Positions 50,438 to 60,810 of a DNA stretch of 64,000 nt are shown here, piece by piece. Both the position numbers and the translations under genes were made by a program. The DNA comes from Rhizobium leguminosarum bv. viciae USDA 2370 (GTDB lineage: Bacteria > Pseudomonadota > Alphaproteobacteria > Rhizobiales > Rhizobiaceae), in NCBI RefSeq assembly GCF_002008365.1, contig NZ_MRDL01000003.1, positions 124,001-188,000 on the forward strand, read 5' to 3'. The notes under the pieces were generated by a model. The model was not told where the DNA came from. It saw nothing but the letters and a program-made list of their open reading frames with translations, and did not search any database. Each line of letters opens with the position of its first letter. Position 1 is the stretch's first letter.

Positions 50438-51967
50438 CTACCTGCTCTGAAGTGGCGCCGGAAGCAACTCAGGTGGAAAGTCCTGGTAGGAAACCGGTCG
50501 CAAAAACCGATAGATTGCCAGCGTGCCGACTGAAGTCGACCGACCGTCGGACGTTGCCGGGTACGGCCCGCCGTGCACCATCGCCGGAGAAACCTCGACG
50601 CCGGTGCCGAACCCGTTCACGAGGAGACGACCGGCCAGGAGCTCCAACTGGGAAAGCATTTCCGCAGCATTCGACAAGTCGTATTGGTGGACGTGCAGGG
50701 CAATCGTCAATTGACCTTCCAAAGAGTTCACGACCTGGCGCAGATCTGCTTCATCTCGGCAACGCACGATCAATCCTGCTGCGCCGAATATCTCCTCCTG
50801 AAGCTCGGGCTCTGACAGGAAGGAGGCCGAGCTCGTTTCAAAGAGGGCCGCCGCTGCCTGTTGCGGCGTTCCCTGCTTTCCCGTCGCCAGCTGCGATACG
50901 GAAGACGAGGCCGACAGTCTGGCGACACCCTTCCGATAGGCCTCGCATATCCCCCCGGTGAGCATCGTTTGAGCCGGCGATTCCTGAAGAGCTGCGGAGG
51001 CAGCGTTTATGAACGCGTCGAGGTCGGGGCCATCGATTGCGATGATGAGGCCTGGATTGGTGCAGAACTGACCGGCTCCCAAGGTCAAGGAGGACGCAAA
51101 CGATTTCCCGATCGCTTCCGCGTTGTTCCGCAGGGCGTTCGGGAAAAGGATAACGGGATTGATGCTGCTCATTTCGGCGTAGACCGGAATTGGCTGCTTC
51201 CGCTCCGAGGCAATCTTCATCAGCGCGGTTCCGCCGCGCCGGGAGCCCGTAAAGCCCACTGAACGTATCCGATGATCGGCGACCAGCATCTGTCCAACCT
51301 CAAAACCAGCGTCGAACAGTAAGGCGAAAGTTCCTGCCGGAAGGCCGCTTGCTGCGACCGCCTGCTGGACGGCGCTGCCGACAAGCGCCGACGTTCCGGG
51401 ATGAGCGGAATGAGCCTTCACGACAACGGGACAGCCGGCGGCAAGGGCGGAGGCCGTATCGCCTCCTGCGACGGAGAAGGCAAGAGGGAAATTCGAAGCG
51501 CCGAACACCGCCACAGGACCGAGAGCCACGTTGCGAAGACGAAGATCAGGCTTGGGTGCAGGCTTCCGGTCGGGATCGGCCGGATCGAACCGGAGTTCTT
51601 GGAATGCACCTTCGCGTACCTCTTTCGCAAACAGGCGCAGCTGGCCGACGGTTCTCGTTCGTTCGCCTTCGAGACGCCCGCGCGGCAGGCCGGTTTCGTC
51701 CATCGCTCTCAGGATCAGATCGTCACCGAGTTCGAGAATGTTCTCAGCTATCACCTCCAGGAAAAGCGCGCGCTTCTCCAGCGGTGTCTCCCGATAAATG
51801 GGGAAAGCATCCCAGGCAACAGCCGTGGCTTGCTCCACCTGATCTTTCGTCGCTCCCGCAAAGCTCGGCTCCATAGGTGAGCCACTGGCGGGATTGGTGG
51901 CGGAAAAGCTGGCTGCGCCGCCCCGCAGAACCGCGCCGCCGATGAGAAGATCGCCGGAGACTTTCAT
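50438..51967 (-). CDS. Aldehyde dehydrogenase (2,5-dioxovalerate/alpha-ketoglutarate semialdehyde type)
   Basis: A 509-residue aldehyde dehydrogenase of the NADP-type 2,5-dioxovalerate branch: it begins [20 protein letters not shown] with [20 protein letters not shown], has [20 protein letters not shown] (cofactor fold), [20 protein letters not shown] with the catalytic Glu, and [18 protein letters not shown] with the nucleophile Cys. [18 protein letters not shown] near the end is distinctive of the subfamily. It oxidises alpha-ketoglutarate semialdehyde to 2-oxoglutarate, the last step of pentose, glucarate or hydroxyproline breakdown. AAAGGA precedes the start. It is convergent with the aromatic operon and probably unrelated to it. 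Confidence 0.9.
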   Translation of the reverse strand: MKVSGDLLIGGAVLRGGAASFSATNPASGSPMEPSFAGATKDQVEQATAVAWDAFPIYRETPLEKRALFLEVIAENILELGDDLILRAMDETGLPRGRLEGERTRTVGQLRLFAKEVREGAFQELRFDPADPDRKPAPKPDLRLRNVALGPVAVFGASNFPLAFSVAGGDTASALAAGCPVVVKAHSAHPGTSALVGSAVQQAVAASGLPAGTFALLFDAGFEVGQMLVADHRIRSVGFTGSRRGGTALMKIASERKQPIPVYAEMSSINPVILFPNALRNNAEAIGKSFASSLTLGAGQFCTNPGLIIAIDGPDLDAFINAASAALQESPAQTMLTGGICEAYRKGVARLSASSSVSQLATGKQGTPQQAAAALFETSSASFLSEPELQEEIFGAAGLIVRCRDEADLRQVVNSLEGQLTIALHVHQYDLSNAAEMLSQLELLAGRLLVNGFGTGVEVSPAMVHGGPYPATSDGRSTSVGTLAIYRFLRPVSYQDFPPELLPAPLQSR

Positions 51968-52631
51968 GATACATCCTTTCGAAAACCTATTCTGGACCAA
52001 TGTTCAGGTCCGCGTTAAAAGATCGCTTGCGGACCTTTCAACGATGATGGCTGGATGTAGATAGTCTCAGAGCGCCGCAAAACCAAGTCACGGGGTCAAA
52101 AAGTAATACTTTTTTCAGCCTCCGATATTGTCCTTCAAGATCGCTCAGCGATCGAGAGTTTCACCGCCTCGTCGAAAACCCACCGGCGCCAAAGATCGGC
52201 GAGAAGAACTGAACGCCCTGGTTCAGGAAAGAGTGGCCACGCGTTTCGAACGCGGTGCGGCCAAGCCTGCCGACTTTACTGCAGCGATTGTCGTTCGACA
52301 GCCAGCCGAAGGTAATCGCGCGGAGCCATCCGACTGGACTATCCGTGTAAGAGCGCGACAAGCGGTATCGGCATCTCGACCGGGAAAAAATCCATTGCCG
52401 CTCTGATAATCATCGCCCACACGGTTATTAGGAAAATTAACGCTGCAATCCTAATTTCTACTGGTTGCATTATTTGCTCCCCCCCAAGCATGTGCGTCCC
52501 CCCCGAGACAAAACCTTATTATTCCTCGCGCAAATTCGCTGTGCGCGAGGGATGATGTGCGACTGTAGAGAGCGTGGGCGCGTGCGGCGCCGAAGTCTTG
52601 GCTCTCCCAAACCTGATGCCGCTTTGACCGA
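51968..52631. other. Gene-free stretch with a 9-bp hairpin (52524-52550)
   Basis: About 660 bp between the dehydrogenase start and the fcl stop. CCTCGCGCA (52524-52532) and TGCGCGAGG (52542-52550) form a perfect 9-bp stem with a nine-base loop, about 80 bp past fcl, and could end the gmd-fcl transcript, though no T-run follows. Runs of seven C lie at about 52483 and 52498. The frame at 52128-52406 (plus) shows no family pattern. Confidence 0.45.
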
Positions 52632-53609
52632 TCAAGTCGCCGGACATAGCCTGTTGCTGCGTTCGAGATATTGCCCATCAAGGAAGGAGCGGTAAGCGTC
52701 CGCGATACCCTCCTTCAGACCGATCTTAGGAGACCAGCCGAGCGTGCGAAGCTTGTCGACGCTCAAGAGTTTACGTGGCGTGCCGTCTGGCTTGGTCAGG
52801 TCGCGCGTGATCTTGCCTTCGAAACCAACGACCTTGGAGACGAGGTATCCCAAATCCAGGATGGTAATGTCTTCGCCCGAACCTACGTTCACATGACTTT
52901 CGGCGGAATAGGTCTTCATGAGATGGAGGCAGGCGTCGGCGCAATCGTCAACATGCAGGAATTCGCGCCGCGGCGTGCCAGTACCCCAGATGCATATCTC
53001 TTGCTGCTGGTTGATCTTGGCCTCATGCGCCTTGCGTATCAGCGCCGGCATGACATGGCTTGACCCGAGGTCAAAATTATCCCCTGGACCATAAAGATTG
53101 GTAGGCATGGCCGAGATGAAATCTCTACCGTGCTGTTTGCGATAAGCTTCGCAGAGCTTTAATCCGGCAATTTTAGCGATCGCATACCATTCATTCGTGG
53201 GTTCAAGCAATCCAGTCAGGAGTGAGTCCTCAACGATCGGCTGATCGGCGAATTTTGGATAGATGCAGGACGAGCCCAGAAACATCAGTTTTTCGACGTG
53301 AGCTCTATGGGCTGCGTGGATGACGTTCGCTTGGAGAATCAAGTTGTCGTAAAGGAAGTCGGCCGGATAGGTAGCGTTCGCCAGAATACCGCCGACCCTC
53401 GCAGCAGCCAGGAAGACAGCGTCGGGACGATTCTTGTTCATCCAGGCCTCAACCTGGTCCTGCCGTTTGAGATCGACCTCGGCGCGGGTGGCCGTCAAAA
53501 TCTCGCAGCCCTCGGAAGCGAGACGCCGCACGATCGCAGAGCCCACCATGCCGCGGTGGCCCGCGACATAGACCCTTTTTCCGGCAAGGCTATAGATCAC
53601 CTCAGGCAT
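52632..53609 (-). CDS. fcl: GDP-L-fucose synthase
   Basis: A 325-residue short-chain epimerase/reductase that converts GDP-4-keto-6-deoxymannose to GDP-L-fucose with NADPH. It starts [20 protein letters not shown] and has [40 protein letters not shown] and [20 protein letters not shown] with the YxxxK pair; [20 protein letters not shown] is a strong GDP-fucose synthase signature. The start at 53609 overlaps the gmd stop by eight bases, so the two steps are coupled. Confidence 0.95.
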   Translation of the reverse strand: MPEVIYSLAGKRVYVAGHRGMVGSAIVRRLASEGCEILTATRAEVDLKRQDQVEAWMNKNRPDAVFLAAARVGGILANATYPADFLYDNLILQANVIHAAHRAHVEKLMFLGSSCIYPKFADQPIVEDSLLTGLLEPTNEWYAIAKIAGLKLCEAYRKQHGRDFISAMPTNLYGPGDNFDLGSSHVMPALIRKAHEAKINQQQEICIWGTGTPRREFLHVDDCADACLHLMKTYSAESHVNVGSGEDITILDLGYLVSKVVGFEGKITRDLTKPDGTPRKLLSVDKLRTLGWSPKIGLKEGIADAYRSFLDGQYLERSNRLCPAT

Positions 53610-54705
53610 AGGCAAAACCTTTGGTTACGCCTACCGACGGCACGTTTCGTGCCATGACCTTCAGATCCTCGCGAACCATCTCCGTAACCAGCTGATCCAG
53701 ACTGGTCTCATGTTTCCAGCCAAGCTTCGTGTGCGCCTTCGTCGGATCGCCAATCAGAAGATCAACTTCGGTCGGACGAAAGTAAGCTGGATCGATCTCC
53801 ACCACACACTGGCCGGATGTCTTATCGTATCCCTTTTCCTCAACCCCGTTCCCACGCCAATCAATAGGCATGCCGACCTTTGCAAAGGCCTTGTCGACAA
53901 AGGAGCGAACGGAGTGCGTTTCGCCGGTCGCAAGGACATAGTCCTCCGGTTCGTCCTGTTGCAGCATCAGCCACATGCCGCGGACATATTCGCGTGCATG
54001 TCCCCAGTCGCGCTTGGCATCCAAATTGCCGAGATAGAGCCTTTCCTGCAGCCCAAGATGGATCGCAGCCGCTGCCCGGGTGATTTTACGCGTCACGAAG
54101 GTTTCGCCGCGGATCGGGCTTTCATGATTGAACAAAATACCGTTCGAGGCGTGCATGCCATATGCCTCGCGATAATTGACCACTATCCAATAGGCATAAA
54201 GCTTGGCCACCGCGTAGGGTGATCGAGGGTAGAACGGGGTCGTTTCGCTCTGCGGGACTTCCTGGACTTTGCCGTAGAGCTCGGAGGTGGACGCTTGATA
54301 GAAGCGGGTCTTCCTGGTCAGCCCAAGGAGGCGAATTGCTTCAAGCAGCCGAAGCGTCCCGGTTCCATCTGCGTTAGCAGTATATTCCGGTGTCTCGAAA
54401 GAGACTTGAACGTGGCTCTGTGCGGCAAGATTATAGACCTCGTCCGGCTGCGTTTCCTGAACGACACGGATGAGATTGGTTGAATCAGTCATGTCCCCGA
54501 AATGCAGAATAAAACGCGGATTCTCGACATGGGGATCCTCGTATAGATGCTCGATTCGACTGGTGTTGAAGGACGATGAGCGTCGCTTGAGGCCGTGAAC
54601 GATATAGCCCTTCTCCAGGAGCAATTCGGCCAAATAGGCACCGTCCTGACCTGTTATACCCGTAATCAGCGCGACTTTTCGGTTCTTTGTCATTCCCGTA
54701 TCCAT
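53602..54705 (-). CDS. gmd: GDP-mannose 4,6-dehydratase
   Basis: A 367-residue enzyme making GDP-4-keto-6-deoxymannose from GDP-mannose. It has [20 protein letters not shown] at the N-terminus, [40 protein letters not shown], and [20 protein letters not shown] with Yxxx[21 protein letters not shown] is the diagnostic Gmd motif. The start at 54705 ([10 protein letters not shown]) has GGAGGG upstream. It is followed by fcl and lies downstream of the exopolysaccharide assembly genes, so fucose is probably a component of that polymer. Confidence 0.95.
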   Translation of the reverse strand: MDTGMTKNRKVALITGITGQDGAYLAELLLEKGYIVHGLKRRSSSFNTSRIEHLYEDPHVENPRFILHFGDMTDSTNLIRVVQETQPDEVYNLAAQSHVQVSFETPEYTANADGTGTLRLLEAIRLLGLTRKTRFYQASTSELYGKVQEVPQSETTPFYPRSPYAVAKLYAYWIVVNYREAYGMHASNGILFNHESPIRGETFVTRKITRAAAAIHLGLQERLYLGNLDAKRDWGHAREYVRGMWLMLQQDEPEDYVLATGETHSVRSFVDKAFAKVGMPIDWRGNGVEEKGYDKTSGQCVVEIDPAYFRPTEVDLLIGDPTKAHTKLGWKHETSLDQLVTEMVREDLKVMARNVPSVGVTKGFAYA

Positions 54706-54797
54706 GATTGCCCTCCAACTCGAATACCAATGCAGAAGCGGATGATGCTGTATATTTCGTACAATATCACACAAATGAGAGTTTATTGATTTATATT

Positions 54798-57011
54798 TTA
54801 AGTATTCGCTCCCTTTAAGCTGTAGTATTTCATCAGTGATTTCGAAAACAATTCCGAGTCACTGAAATTATACAACGCGTGCCTTGCGGGATTTACATTG
54901 TTGATCGCGACAACGATTTCAGAATTTCTCGAGATTTTCATTTGCTGCAGGCTGAACTCGACCGCGCGGCGGCTCGTCTTTCCCCATCTAACGACCGCCA
55001 GTGTTCTTTCCGCCAGGGCAGTCAAATGCACGGTATCTGCCGAGGCGAGCACAGGCGCGCTGTCGAAGATGACAATCTGGCCAGCCGCGCCCGCCATCTC
55101 GATGATTTCCGCCAGGCCGTTCGAACGGATGCGCCGCTGGAGACTAAATCTTCCAGATGGAATGAAGTCGATACCGCATGGATGGCGGTAGATGATGTCG
55201 CGGAGATCGGCCTGACCATTCAGGAATTCGTTCAGTCCGTACTTTAACCCCGACCTGAAAAACGAATCGAGTTTTCCCCGCCGAAGGTCGCCATCGACCA
55301 GCAGCACCGGAATTGCGGCGGCGGCAAGTTCGATAGCCAGCGATCTCGCGACAAGCGACTTGCCTTCCCCGCTGTGGGCCGAGGTAACGACGATACTGCT
55401 CGGCGACTTGCCGCCATTGGACTGCTTGAGTGAAAGCACCACGGTACGGATTGCTTCGTCAAACATCGGGACCGGCATATGTTCGAACATCGTTTTCGAA
55501 TTTTCCCACCGCGCCAGACGCGGGATAAGTCCAGCCGGTATCGTGCGCGCCATTGCAGTTACTTGGTCGAAACTCCGGACCGTCCGGTCCGACATCTCGA
55601 TCACGAAAGCAGCCGTTACGGCTCCCGAGATTGCAGCCAGGAGGGCGCCCACCAGATAGAAAAGCCGTCCACGTCCCTGCGGCGCGAGCGGCACTGTAGC
55701 CGGTGATAAAACTTCCAATTCCGCCCCCGGCAGCATGGCCTTCGCGGCGAGGTCACGGCGCTGGTTCTCAAGCTTGTCGAGTGCCGTTTGTTCCTTTTCG
55801 GCGATTTTCTGCAGTCGCGACAACTCCGTCTGCACCAGCGCATCGCGTATGCGTTTTTCTTGAGCAACAACCAACCGGGATTGTACTCCTTCAGCTTCAT
55901 GATCAAGTGCGGTGAGCTTCGCGCGCATTGTCTGGAGATATTGCGTGGTCGCAAGGTCGAGATCGGCACGGGATTTTTCGATCTCGCCACGTAAATCCAC
56001 CACGGCCTCGGCATTGCCGTCATATGTCTCAAGAAGACGGGCGAGATCCTGCTCCTGTCCGCGAAGATCGCGTTGCTTTATGGCAATGCTATCGGGGACG
56101 ACGATATTCTGTGCGACGACCGAAGCTTTATCCGCTGCTTCCAGCGCCGATATCACCCCCTCTACCTCAACGCGGCTTTCTTCGATTTTCCCTTCCCGGC
56201 CAGTGAGCTCTAGAAATGACTTGATCCGTTCCTCCTGAGCGTCCTCTTTCGAGACGACGTCCATCGATTCTTGGTAGTTGCGGGCAGCGTCGCGAGAAAT
56301 GTCCGCGCGAGCCTGCTGTTCGGTGATGCGCTGTCGGATCCATTCTCCCGCTGCCTCCAGGCGGGCATCGACACTGCCCTTCCGTTCATCGAGGTAAATG
56401 CTGATGATCCGGTTCGGAACCGCGGCTGCCAGTAGAGGATCAGTCGAATTGAAGCTGATCTGGACAACGTCACTCTTATCTTCATGCCACACGCCGAGCG
56501 CCCTAAAATATTCCGGGATGATGGCGTTGATGTTGTTCCGATCAGGCGGGGTAGTTTTTTTTGTGTCGAACAGGCCGCGCAACGTGGCCCGGACCCTTTC
56601 AATGAGCGAGATCTCCCGCAGCGCTGGATTGAATTCCTTCCGCACTTCAAGATGCAGTTCGCGGACAACTCGCTCTGCGATGCTTCTGGATAGAAGCCGT
56701 TCAGTCTCCGATTTCGCGTCAAGCAGATCACTGTGGCTGGCATCTTCAGCATCAAGTGATGTTGCGAGGGGCTGGTGGACAATTAACCGGGCCCAGCCCT
56801 GGTAGGTGGGCTCCAACCCAAAGATCATAATCGCCGCGGGCGCCATGAGCAGAACGGTTATCGCGATGATCATGATCATTCTTCGCCGTACGAGACGGAA
56901 GACGGATCCCAGATCCAAGTTGTCCGCCTTGGTCTCCACCTGAAAGCGAGGGTCGTAGCGCATCGGCGAGATGGGAAGGTTGCGGTCCGGCGGAACAGTG
57001 GAAATCGTCAT
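54798..57011 (-). CDS. Polysaccharide co-polymerase/tyrosine autokinase (Wzc/ExoP type)
   Basis: A 737-residue inner-membrane protein. Residues ~30-75 hold a Wzz domain start with membrane segment [21 protein letters not shown] long coiled-coil periplasmic part follows (about 190-430), then a second membrane segment [20 protein letters not shown]. The cytosolic kinase has [20 protein letters not shown] (Walker A near residue 550), [17 protein letters not shown] (A') and [20 protein letters not shown] (Walker B). The tail has only a short Tyr cluster (KYYS). It controls chain length and polymerisation with the Wzy-like protein. Its start overlaps the next gene's stop by four bases. Confidence 0.9.
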   Translation of the reverse strand: MTISTVPPDRNLPISPMRYDPRFQVETKADNLDLGSVFRLVRRRMIMIIAITVLLMAPAAIMIFGLEPTYQGWARLIVHQPLATSLDAEDASHSDLLDAKSETERLLSRSIAERVVRELHLEVRKEFNPALREISLIERVRATLRGLFDTKKTTPPDRNNINAIIPEYFRALGVWHEDKSDVVQISFNSTDPLLAAAVPNRIISIYLDERKGSVDARLEAAGEWIRQRITEQQARADISRDAARNYQESMDVVSKEDAQEERIKSFLELTGREGKIEESRVEVEGVISALEAADKASVVAQNIVVPDSIAIKQRDLRGQEQDLARLLETYDGNAEAVVDLRGEIEKSRADLDLATTQYLQTMRAKLTALDHEAEGVQSRLVVAQEKRIRDALVQTELSRLQKIAEKEQTALDKLENQRRDLAAKAMLPGAELEVLSPATVPLAPQGRGRLFYLVGALLAAISGAVTAAFVIEMSDRTVRSFDQVTAMARTIPAGLIPRLARWENSKTMFEHMPVPMFDEAIRTVVLSLKQSNGGKSPSSIVVTSAHSGEGKSLVARSLAIELAAAAIPVLLVDGDLRRGKLDSFFRSGLKYGLNEFLNGQADLRDIIYRHPCGIDFIPSGRFSLQRRIRSNGLAEIIEMAGAAGQIVIFDSAPVLASADTVHLTALAERTLAVVRWGKTSRRAVEFSLQQMKISRNSEIVVAINNVNPARHALYNFSDSELFSKSLMKYYSLKGANT

Positions 57012-58150
57012 CGTGCGCCAACCATTGCTTGAGTTTTCGCGGAAACGGTTTCGTAAAGTTTCTCGAGCGACCGCATATAGGCCCTCATGCTGAAATGGTT
57101 GAGATAATGTGTGCGCCCCTGGACCGAGAGGCGGATGCAGATTTCTGGATCGGACACCAGCTTCGCCAGGGCTGCAGCCAGGGCATCCTGGTCTCCGACC
57201 GGGACGAAGATGCCGGTTTCGCCGTCGGTAATGACTTCGTCATGCGCCCCGACACGCGTGGTGACGACGGCGAGACCGTGGGACAGCCCTTCGAGCACGG
57301 CCATTGCCAGACCTTCGGCGTGCGAAGGCAGGACCAGTATATCTGCACGCGCACACAGGGCTCGCGCCTCACCGGCGTCAAGCCAGCCGGGCATTTCTAC
57401 CAGATTTGCAAGCGCCATGGCGTCAGCCTGACGGCGATAATCCTCGACAGGTCCGTCGCCTGCAAGTACAGCCCGCCACTGGAGTTCTTTCATGACCGGG
57501 TGGCTCAGCGCCAACAGAAGCTCTCTGACCCCCTTGCGTTCACTCAACCGGCCAAGGAATACGATCAACGGTATCTGACCGACGCGAATATCGTGCGACC
57601 CAGGGTCGGGGACGCAATTATGGGCAACGACCGTGCGGTGCTCGTCAACGCCCAGCAGCGTCGTCAGCGTCATGCGATCGCGCTGGCCGAGCGCCACAAC
57701 GCAATCGGCATTTTGAAACATCCGACGTATGAGCCGTTGTTGGCGCGGCGAGCGTTGCGCAAAGTCGCCGGCATAGTCGTAATCGTGCAGGTGCAATATG
57801 TGGCAACACCCGAGCAAACGGGCAGCCTCGGTCAGGATCAGTTTTCGGGAGGTGCTGCCGCGGCCGGCGATATGGATATGGTGAATGCGAGCGGGCGCAA
57901 CAATCCGGTCCTTTGCCATCGTCAGGATGGCGGCGAGCAGGCGTGCGGGTGATGCCACCTTGGACCATCGAGCCCCTCTGGTATCGGTGACGAAATGTTG
58001 CGTTCCGGTCTCTTTCGCGGTCTCTGTTATATAGCCGATCAGCCTGCCAATTCCGCCGCCGTTCTCGCAGCCGCCCGGAACATAGTGGCGGACGCTAGCC
58101 GCGTTCCGTGCTGCCATTCGACTTCTGTCCGTGAGGGCCTCCATCAGCAT
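57008..58150 (-). CDS. Glycosyltransferase family 4 (first)
   Basis: A 380-residue GT-B glycosyltransferase. It opens with YVPGGCENGGGIGRLIGYIT, an N-terminal acceptor-domain glycine loop, and continues with LHLHDYDYAGDFAQ. The donor domain starts near PLIVFLGRLSERKGVRELLL and contains ADILVLPSHAEGLAMAVLEG with the conserved E-x7-E arrangement, then AVVTTRVGAHDEVITDGETG. It is a retaining enzyme adding one sugar to the lipid-linked repeat in the cytosol; which sugar is unknown. It overlaps both neighbours. Confidence 0.88.
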   Translation of the reverse strand: MLMEALTDRSRMAARNAASVRHYVPGGCENGGGIGRLIGYITETAKETGTQHFVTDTRGARWSKVASPARLLAAILTMAKDRIVAPARIHHIHIAGRGSTSRKLILTEAARLLGCCHILHLHDYDYAGDFAQRSPRQQRLIRRMFQNADCVVALGQRDRMTLTTLLGVDEHRTVVAHNCVPDPGSHDIRVGQIPLIVFLGRLSERKGVRELLLALSHPVMKELQWRAVLAGDGPVEDYRRQADAMALANLVEMPGWLDAGEARALCARADILVLPSHAEGLAMAVLEGLSHGLAVVTTRVGAHDEVITDGETGIFVPVGDQDALAAALAKLVSDPEICIRLSVQGRTHYLNHFSMRAYMRSLEKLYETVSAKTQAMVGAR

Positions 58151-59244
58151 GACCCAACCACCTCCCGATAAACAGCCGCGGCTTGGGCGCCGACCCGTTC
58201 AGGCGAATTCGGTCCTTGTGCCCATTCGAGCGCATTGGCACCGAAATTGTTTCTAAGCTCGCCGTTGTCTGCCAATGTCCTGATTGCTGCCGCGAGCTCT
58301 TTGGCATCTCCGGGAGAGACCACCATTCCCAGCCCGTTGGGCTGAACGGTGCCTCGCAACTCGCCGACATCCGTAACGATGACCGGTTTGCCAAATGCGG
58401 CCGCAAGGTTGAGCACACCGCTTTGGGATGCTTCCGTATAGGGAAGCACGACGATGTCGGTGTCCAGGAAAAGCTGGGCGACCTCTGCATCCTCGATGAA
58501 ACGATTGCGAATGTCGTAGTGGCCGGCATCCCCCATGAGCGGCTGGAAGATAAGCGGATTGTCGCCACGTCCTGCGACCGTGATGCGCAGGTTGGGAAGT
58601 ACGTCCTTGAGCATCGCCTCGGCCCGGACCAGATGTTCCAGGCCTTTGTAGGCAAAAATCCGTCCGAAGAGCAGGACGCGTATAGTTCCATCCGCTTCGC
58701 GCGGCGCCATCTTCTGTCGCCGGGCGAGCTCTGCATAGCGAAGGATCGAGGGATGCGACAGGACATGGACACAGTCCGGCGATTTTGAATATCGATCGAC
58801 GGCCAGCCGCTTCAGTCCCTCACCGTGGACAACAAGATGTCCCGATTGCTTCACCATCAATTCGGGGGCCCAGCCGGGCAGCGTACGCGTATCGGAGTCG
58901 CCGGGATGGATTTCCACGTCATGAACGGTCGTCACAAGCGGGATAGGGCGCCAGAACGGCGCGGCGAGGTTCAGCCAAAGTGTCGAATTGCTGAGGAGAT
59001 GGATGAGGTTCGGCCGCTCCCGCCGGATCAGATGCGTAAGCTGGTACAGAAACCAGGGATTGGAGACAGAACGGTGTCTCGGCCAGTCCAGAAGGTGCAG
59101 ATCGACAGCTGGATCGATGGAAGAGGCGAGATGTGCGTAGCGCCGGCGCGGCACGGCAAGCACAACGTCTAGGTGTTGGGCAACGCCGCTGGCAAACGCG
59201 ATGGTATAATCTTCCAGTTCGGAAACCAATAGCAGCGCCTTCAT
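58144..59244 (-). CDS. Glycosyltransferase family 4 (second)
   Basis: A 366-residue GT-B enzyme. The N-terminal part has MKALLLVSELEDYTIAFASG and IPLVTTVHDVEIHPGDSDTR; the donor half has TIRVLLFGRIFAYKGLEHLV and DIVVLPYTEASQSGVLNLAA with GKPVIVTDVGELRGTV, as in GT4 enzymes. It overlaps the first GT4 gene by seven bases and the GT2 gene by four, so all three are translated together. The transferred sugar is not known. Confidence 0.88.
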   Translation of the reverse strand: MKALLLVSELEDYTIAFASGVAQHLDVVLAVPRRRYAHLASSIDPAVDLHLLDWPRHRSVSNPWFLYQLTHLIRRERPNLIHLLSNSTLWLNLAAPFWRPIPLVTTVHDVEIHPGDSDTRTLPGWAPELMVKQSGHLVVHGEGLKRLAVDRYSKSPDCVHVLSHPSILRYAELARRQKMAPREADGTIRVLLFGRIFAYKGLEHLVRAEAMLKDVLPNLRITVAGRGDNPLIFQPLMGDAGHYDIRNRFIEDAEVAQLFLDTDIVVLPYTEASQSGVLNLAAAFGKPVIVTDVGELRGTVQPNGLGMVVSPGDAKELAAAIRTLADNGELRNNFGANALEWAQGPNSPERVGAQAAAVYREVVGSC

Positions 59245-60191
59245 TCCGCTGCCTCCGACAAGCCGGCGTCCAGACCGAGCCGTGACAGGCCGTGTGCCGA
59301 GCGCAAACTATCGCGCGTCCGCCTGAGCAGGTTCGGTTCGCCGGCAAAGAAGAGGCCTTCGACCGCAAGCTTGAACCGGGTGCGTGCATCGGCTCCCTGC
59401 AGCTTTGCCGACGCGACGCGATAGGGATAGTGATCCGTCAGATGTAGTCTTGCCGGCAGCTTATGAGTTGAGAGAAACAGGTTCGTTGCTTCAACGGTTT
59501 GCTGCCAGTGCGTCATCCGCCTCCTTAGTGTGGTCGCATCCTCGGTCGAGCGATACCAGTTGTTATTGTGGATGCGGTAGAACCCAAGTGGATCCGACAT
59601 GGCAATGACGTCCCCCAGAAACGGATAGATCCCCACGAGCCAGGCATCGGCTGATATGCGGAACTGTTCGGGAATGCTGCCCGCTGCATTCCATGCGCTA
59701 CGTCGTACCGCGATGGCTGACGTCATCGGAAAAGGCCACCAGCCAGCCGATCTGGTGAGTCGCGGCGACAAAGCGCCCGAGCACAGGCTTCGAGGGATCG
59801 GTTTGGAAGTCGGCGTGCCATCGACAAGGGTTGGCTGCAGTCGGTGATAGACGAGCGATGCGTGAGGGTTTGCGCGGAACGCTGCGGCCGTTGCCGACAG
59901 CTTGCTCGGCGCCCACCAATCGTCGGCGTCCAGAAAGCAGAGGATCTCGCCCGCGCTTGCTCGCACAGCGGTATTGATCGCGGCGGCCTGTCCTGCGTTC
60001 TTCTGAAAGATCACCTTTACTCGGTCGTCATACGCTTCCAAAACAGATCGCGACTGATCGGTCGAGCCGTCATCGACGACGATGATCTCGACGTTGCGTG
60101 TGTCTTGGCTCAACACGCTGTCTATCGCCCGCCCGACGAAGCGGGCGTAATTGTAATTATTGATAAGAACACTGAGGGCGGGCCGCTCCAT
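59241..60191 (-). CDS. Glycosyltransferase family 2
   Basis: A 316-residue GT-A enzyme starting ALSVLINNYNYARFVGRAID with IEIIVVDDGSTDQS-type nucleotide binding (the text reads VEIIVVDDGSTDQS) and ILCFLDADDWWAPSKLSATA holding the DxD metal motif. FYRIHNNNWYRSTEDATTLR follows the catalytic core, a pattern common in rhamnosyl- or galactosyl-type GT2 proteins. It is the first of the minus-strand exopolysaccharide genes and lacks membrane segments, so it acts as a soluble or peripheral enzyme. Confidence 0.88.
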   Translation of the reverse strand: MERPALSVLINNYNYARFVGRAIDSVLSQDTRNVEIIVVDDGSTDQSRSVLEAYDDRVKVIFQKNAGQAAAINTAVRASAGEILCFLDADDWWAPSKLSATAAAFRANPHASLVYHRLQPTLVDGTPTSKPIPRSLCSGALSPRLTRSAGWWPFPMTSAIAVRRSAWNAAGSIPEQFRISADAWLVGIYPFLGDVIAMSDPLGFYRIHNNNWYRSTEDATTLRRRMTHWQQTVEATNLFLSTHKLPARLHLTDHYPYRVASAKLQGADARTRFKLAVEGLFFAGEPNLLRRTRDSLRSAHGLSRLGLDAGLSEAAE

Positions 60192-60810
60192 GACGCGCTC
60201 TCAGGCGGGCTGCCGCGATGCACCGCTGTGCAGCGCAACTTTGCTTAAGAGGTCGCCCTTTGCGCAGCCATCGCGGTTTGGAATGGTGACATCCAAGATA
60301 CCTTGTCGGCGGAACAGCATTTCGCGCAGAGCCGATGAGATCGCTGCTGACAATGCCACGACGAGTAGAGCGCCCGTCGTTTGGCATAGAGAACTAGGAT
60401 CATGACGCAGAAACATAGCAATCCTAACCTTCCAGGCTTCGACTGCAGAGTTAGACTCTGTCAGAATTGTTGCCTCATTGCAGTGGAACCGCGGCTTCCC
60501 CACCACGCTTCATAAGACATTCATCGCCACGGTACCGATGAACGGACAAGCGCAACACCTGCTCTTAAGGGCAATGCGCGGACATGAAGACCCGCCTTTT
60601 GGGTAAATATCGGCTGAAAGCTTAAGCGCAACATCGTCTTTGGGTGGAGCCAGGGTGCATTAGACGTAGCCCGCCCTTCACTAGGACAGGTTGACCGCGG
60701 ATGTAGCTGGATGATTGCTTGGGTACAGCGCAGTGACGAACGCCGACACTCGGTTTTTGATCTGCCGCGATCGATAGTCGCTTGTCTGTTCAACTCAGTC
60801 GGGACGGATA
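60192..60810. other. Divergent region between GT2 and polymerase genes, with one possible small gene (60201-60416, minus)
   Basis: About 620 bp that must hold promoters for both exopolysaccharide arms. A 71-codon minus-strand frame at 60201-60416 (MFLRHDPSSLCQTTGALLVV then ALSAAISSALREMLFRRQG) has one possible membrane segment and ends nine bases before the GT2 start; AGGA precedes its ATG. It matches no family I know. No clear operator was found. Confidence 0.35.
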
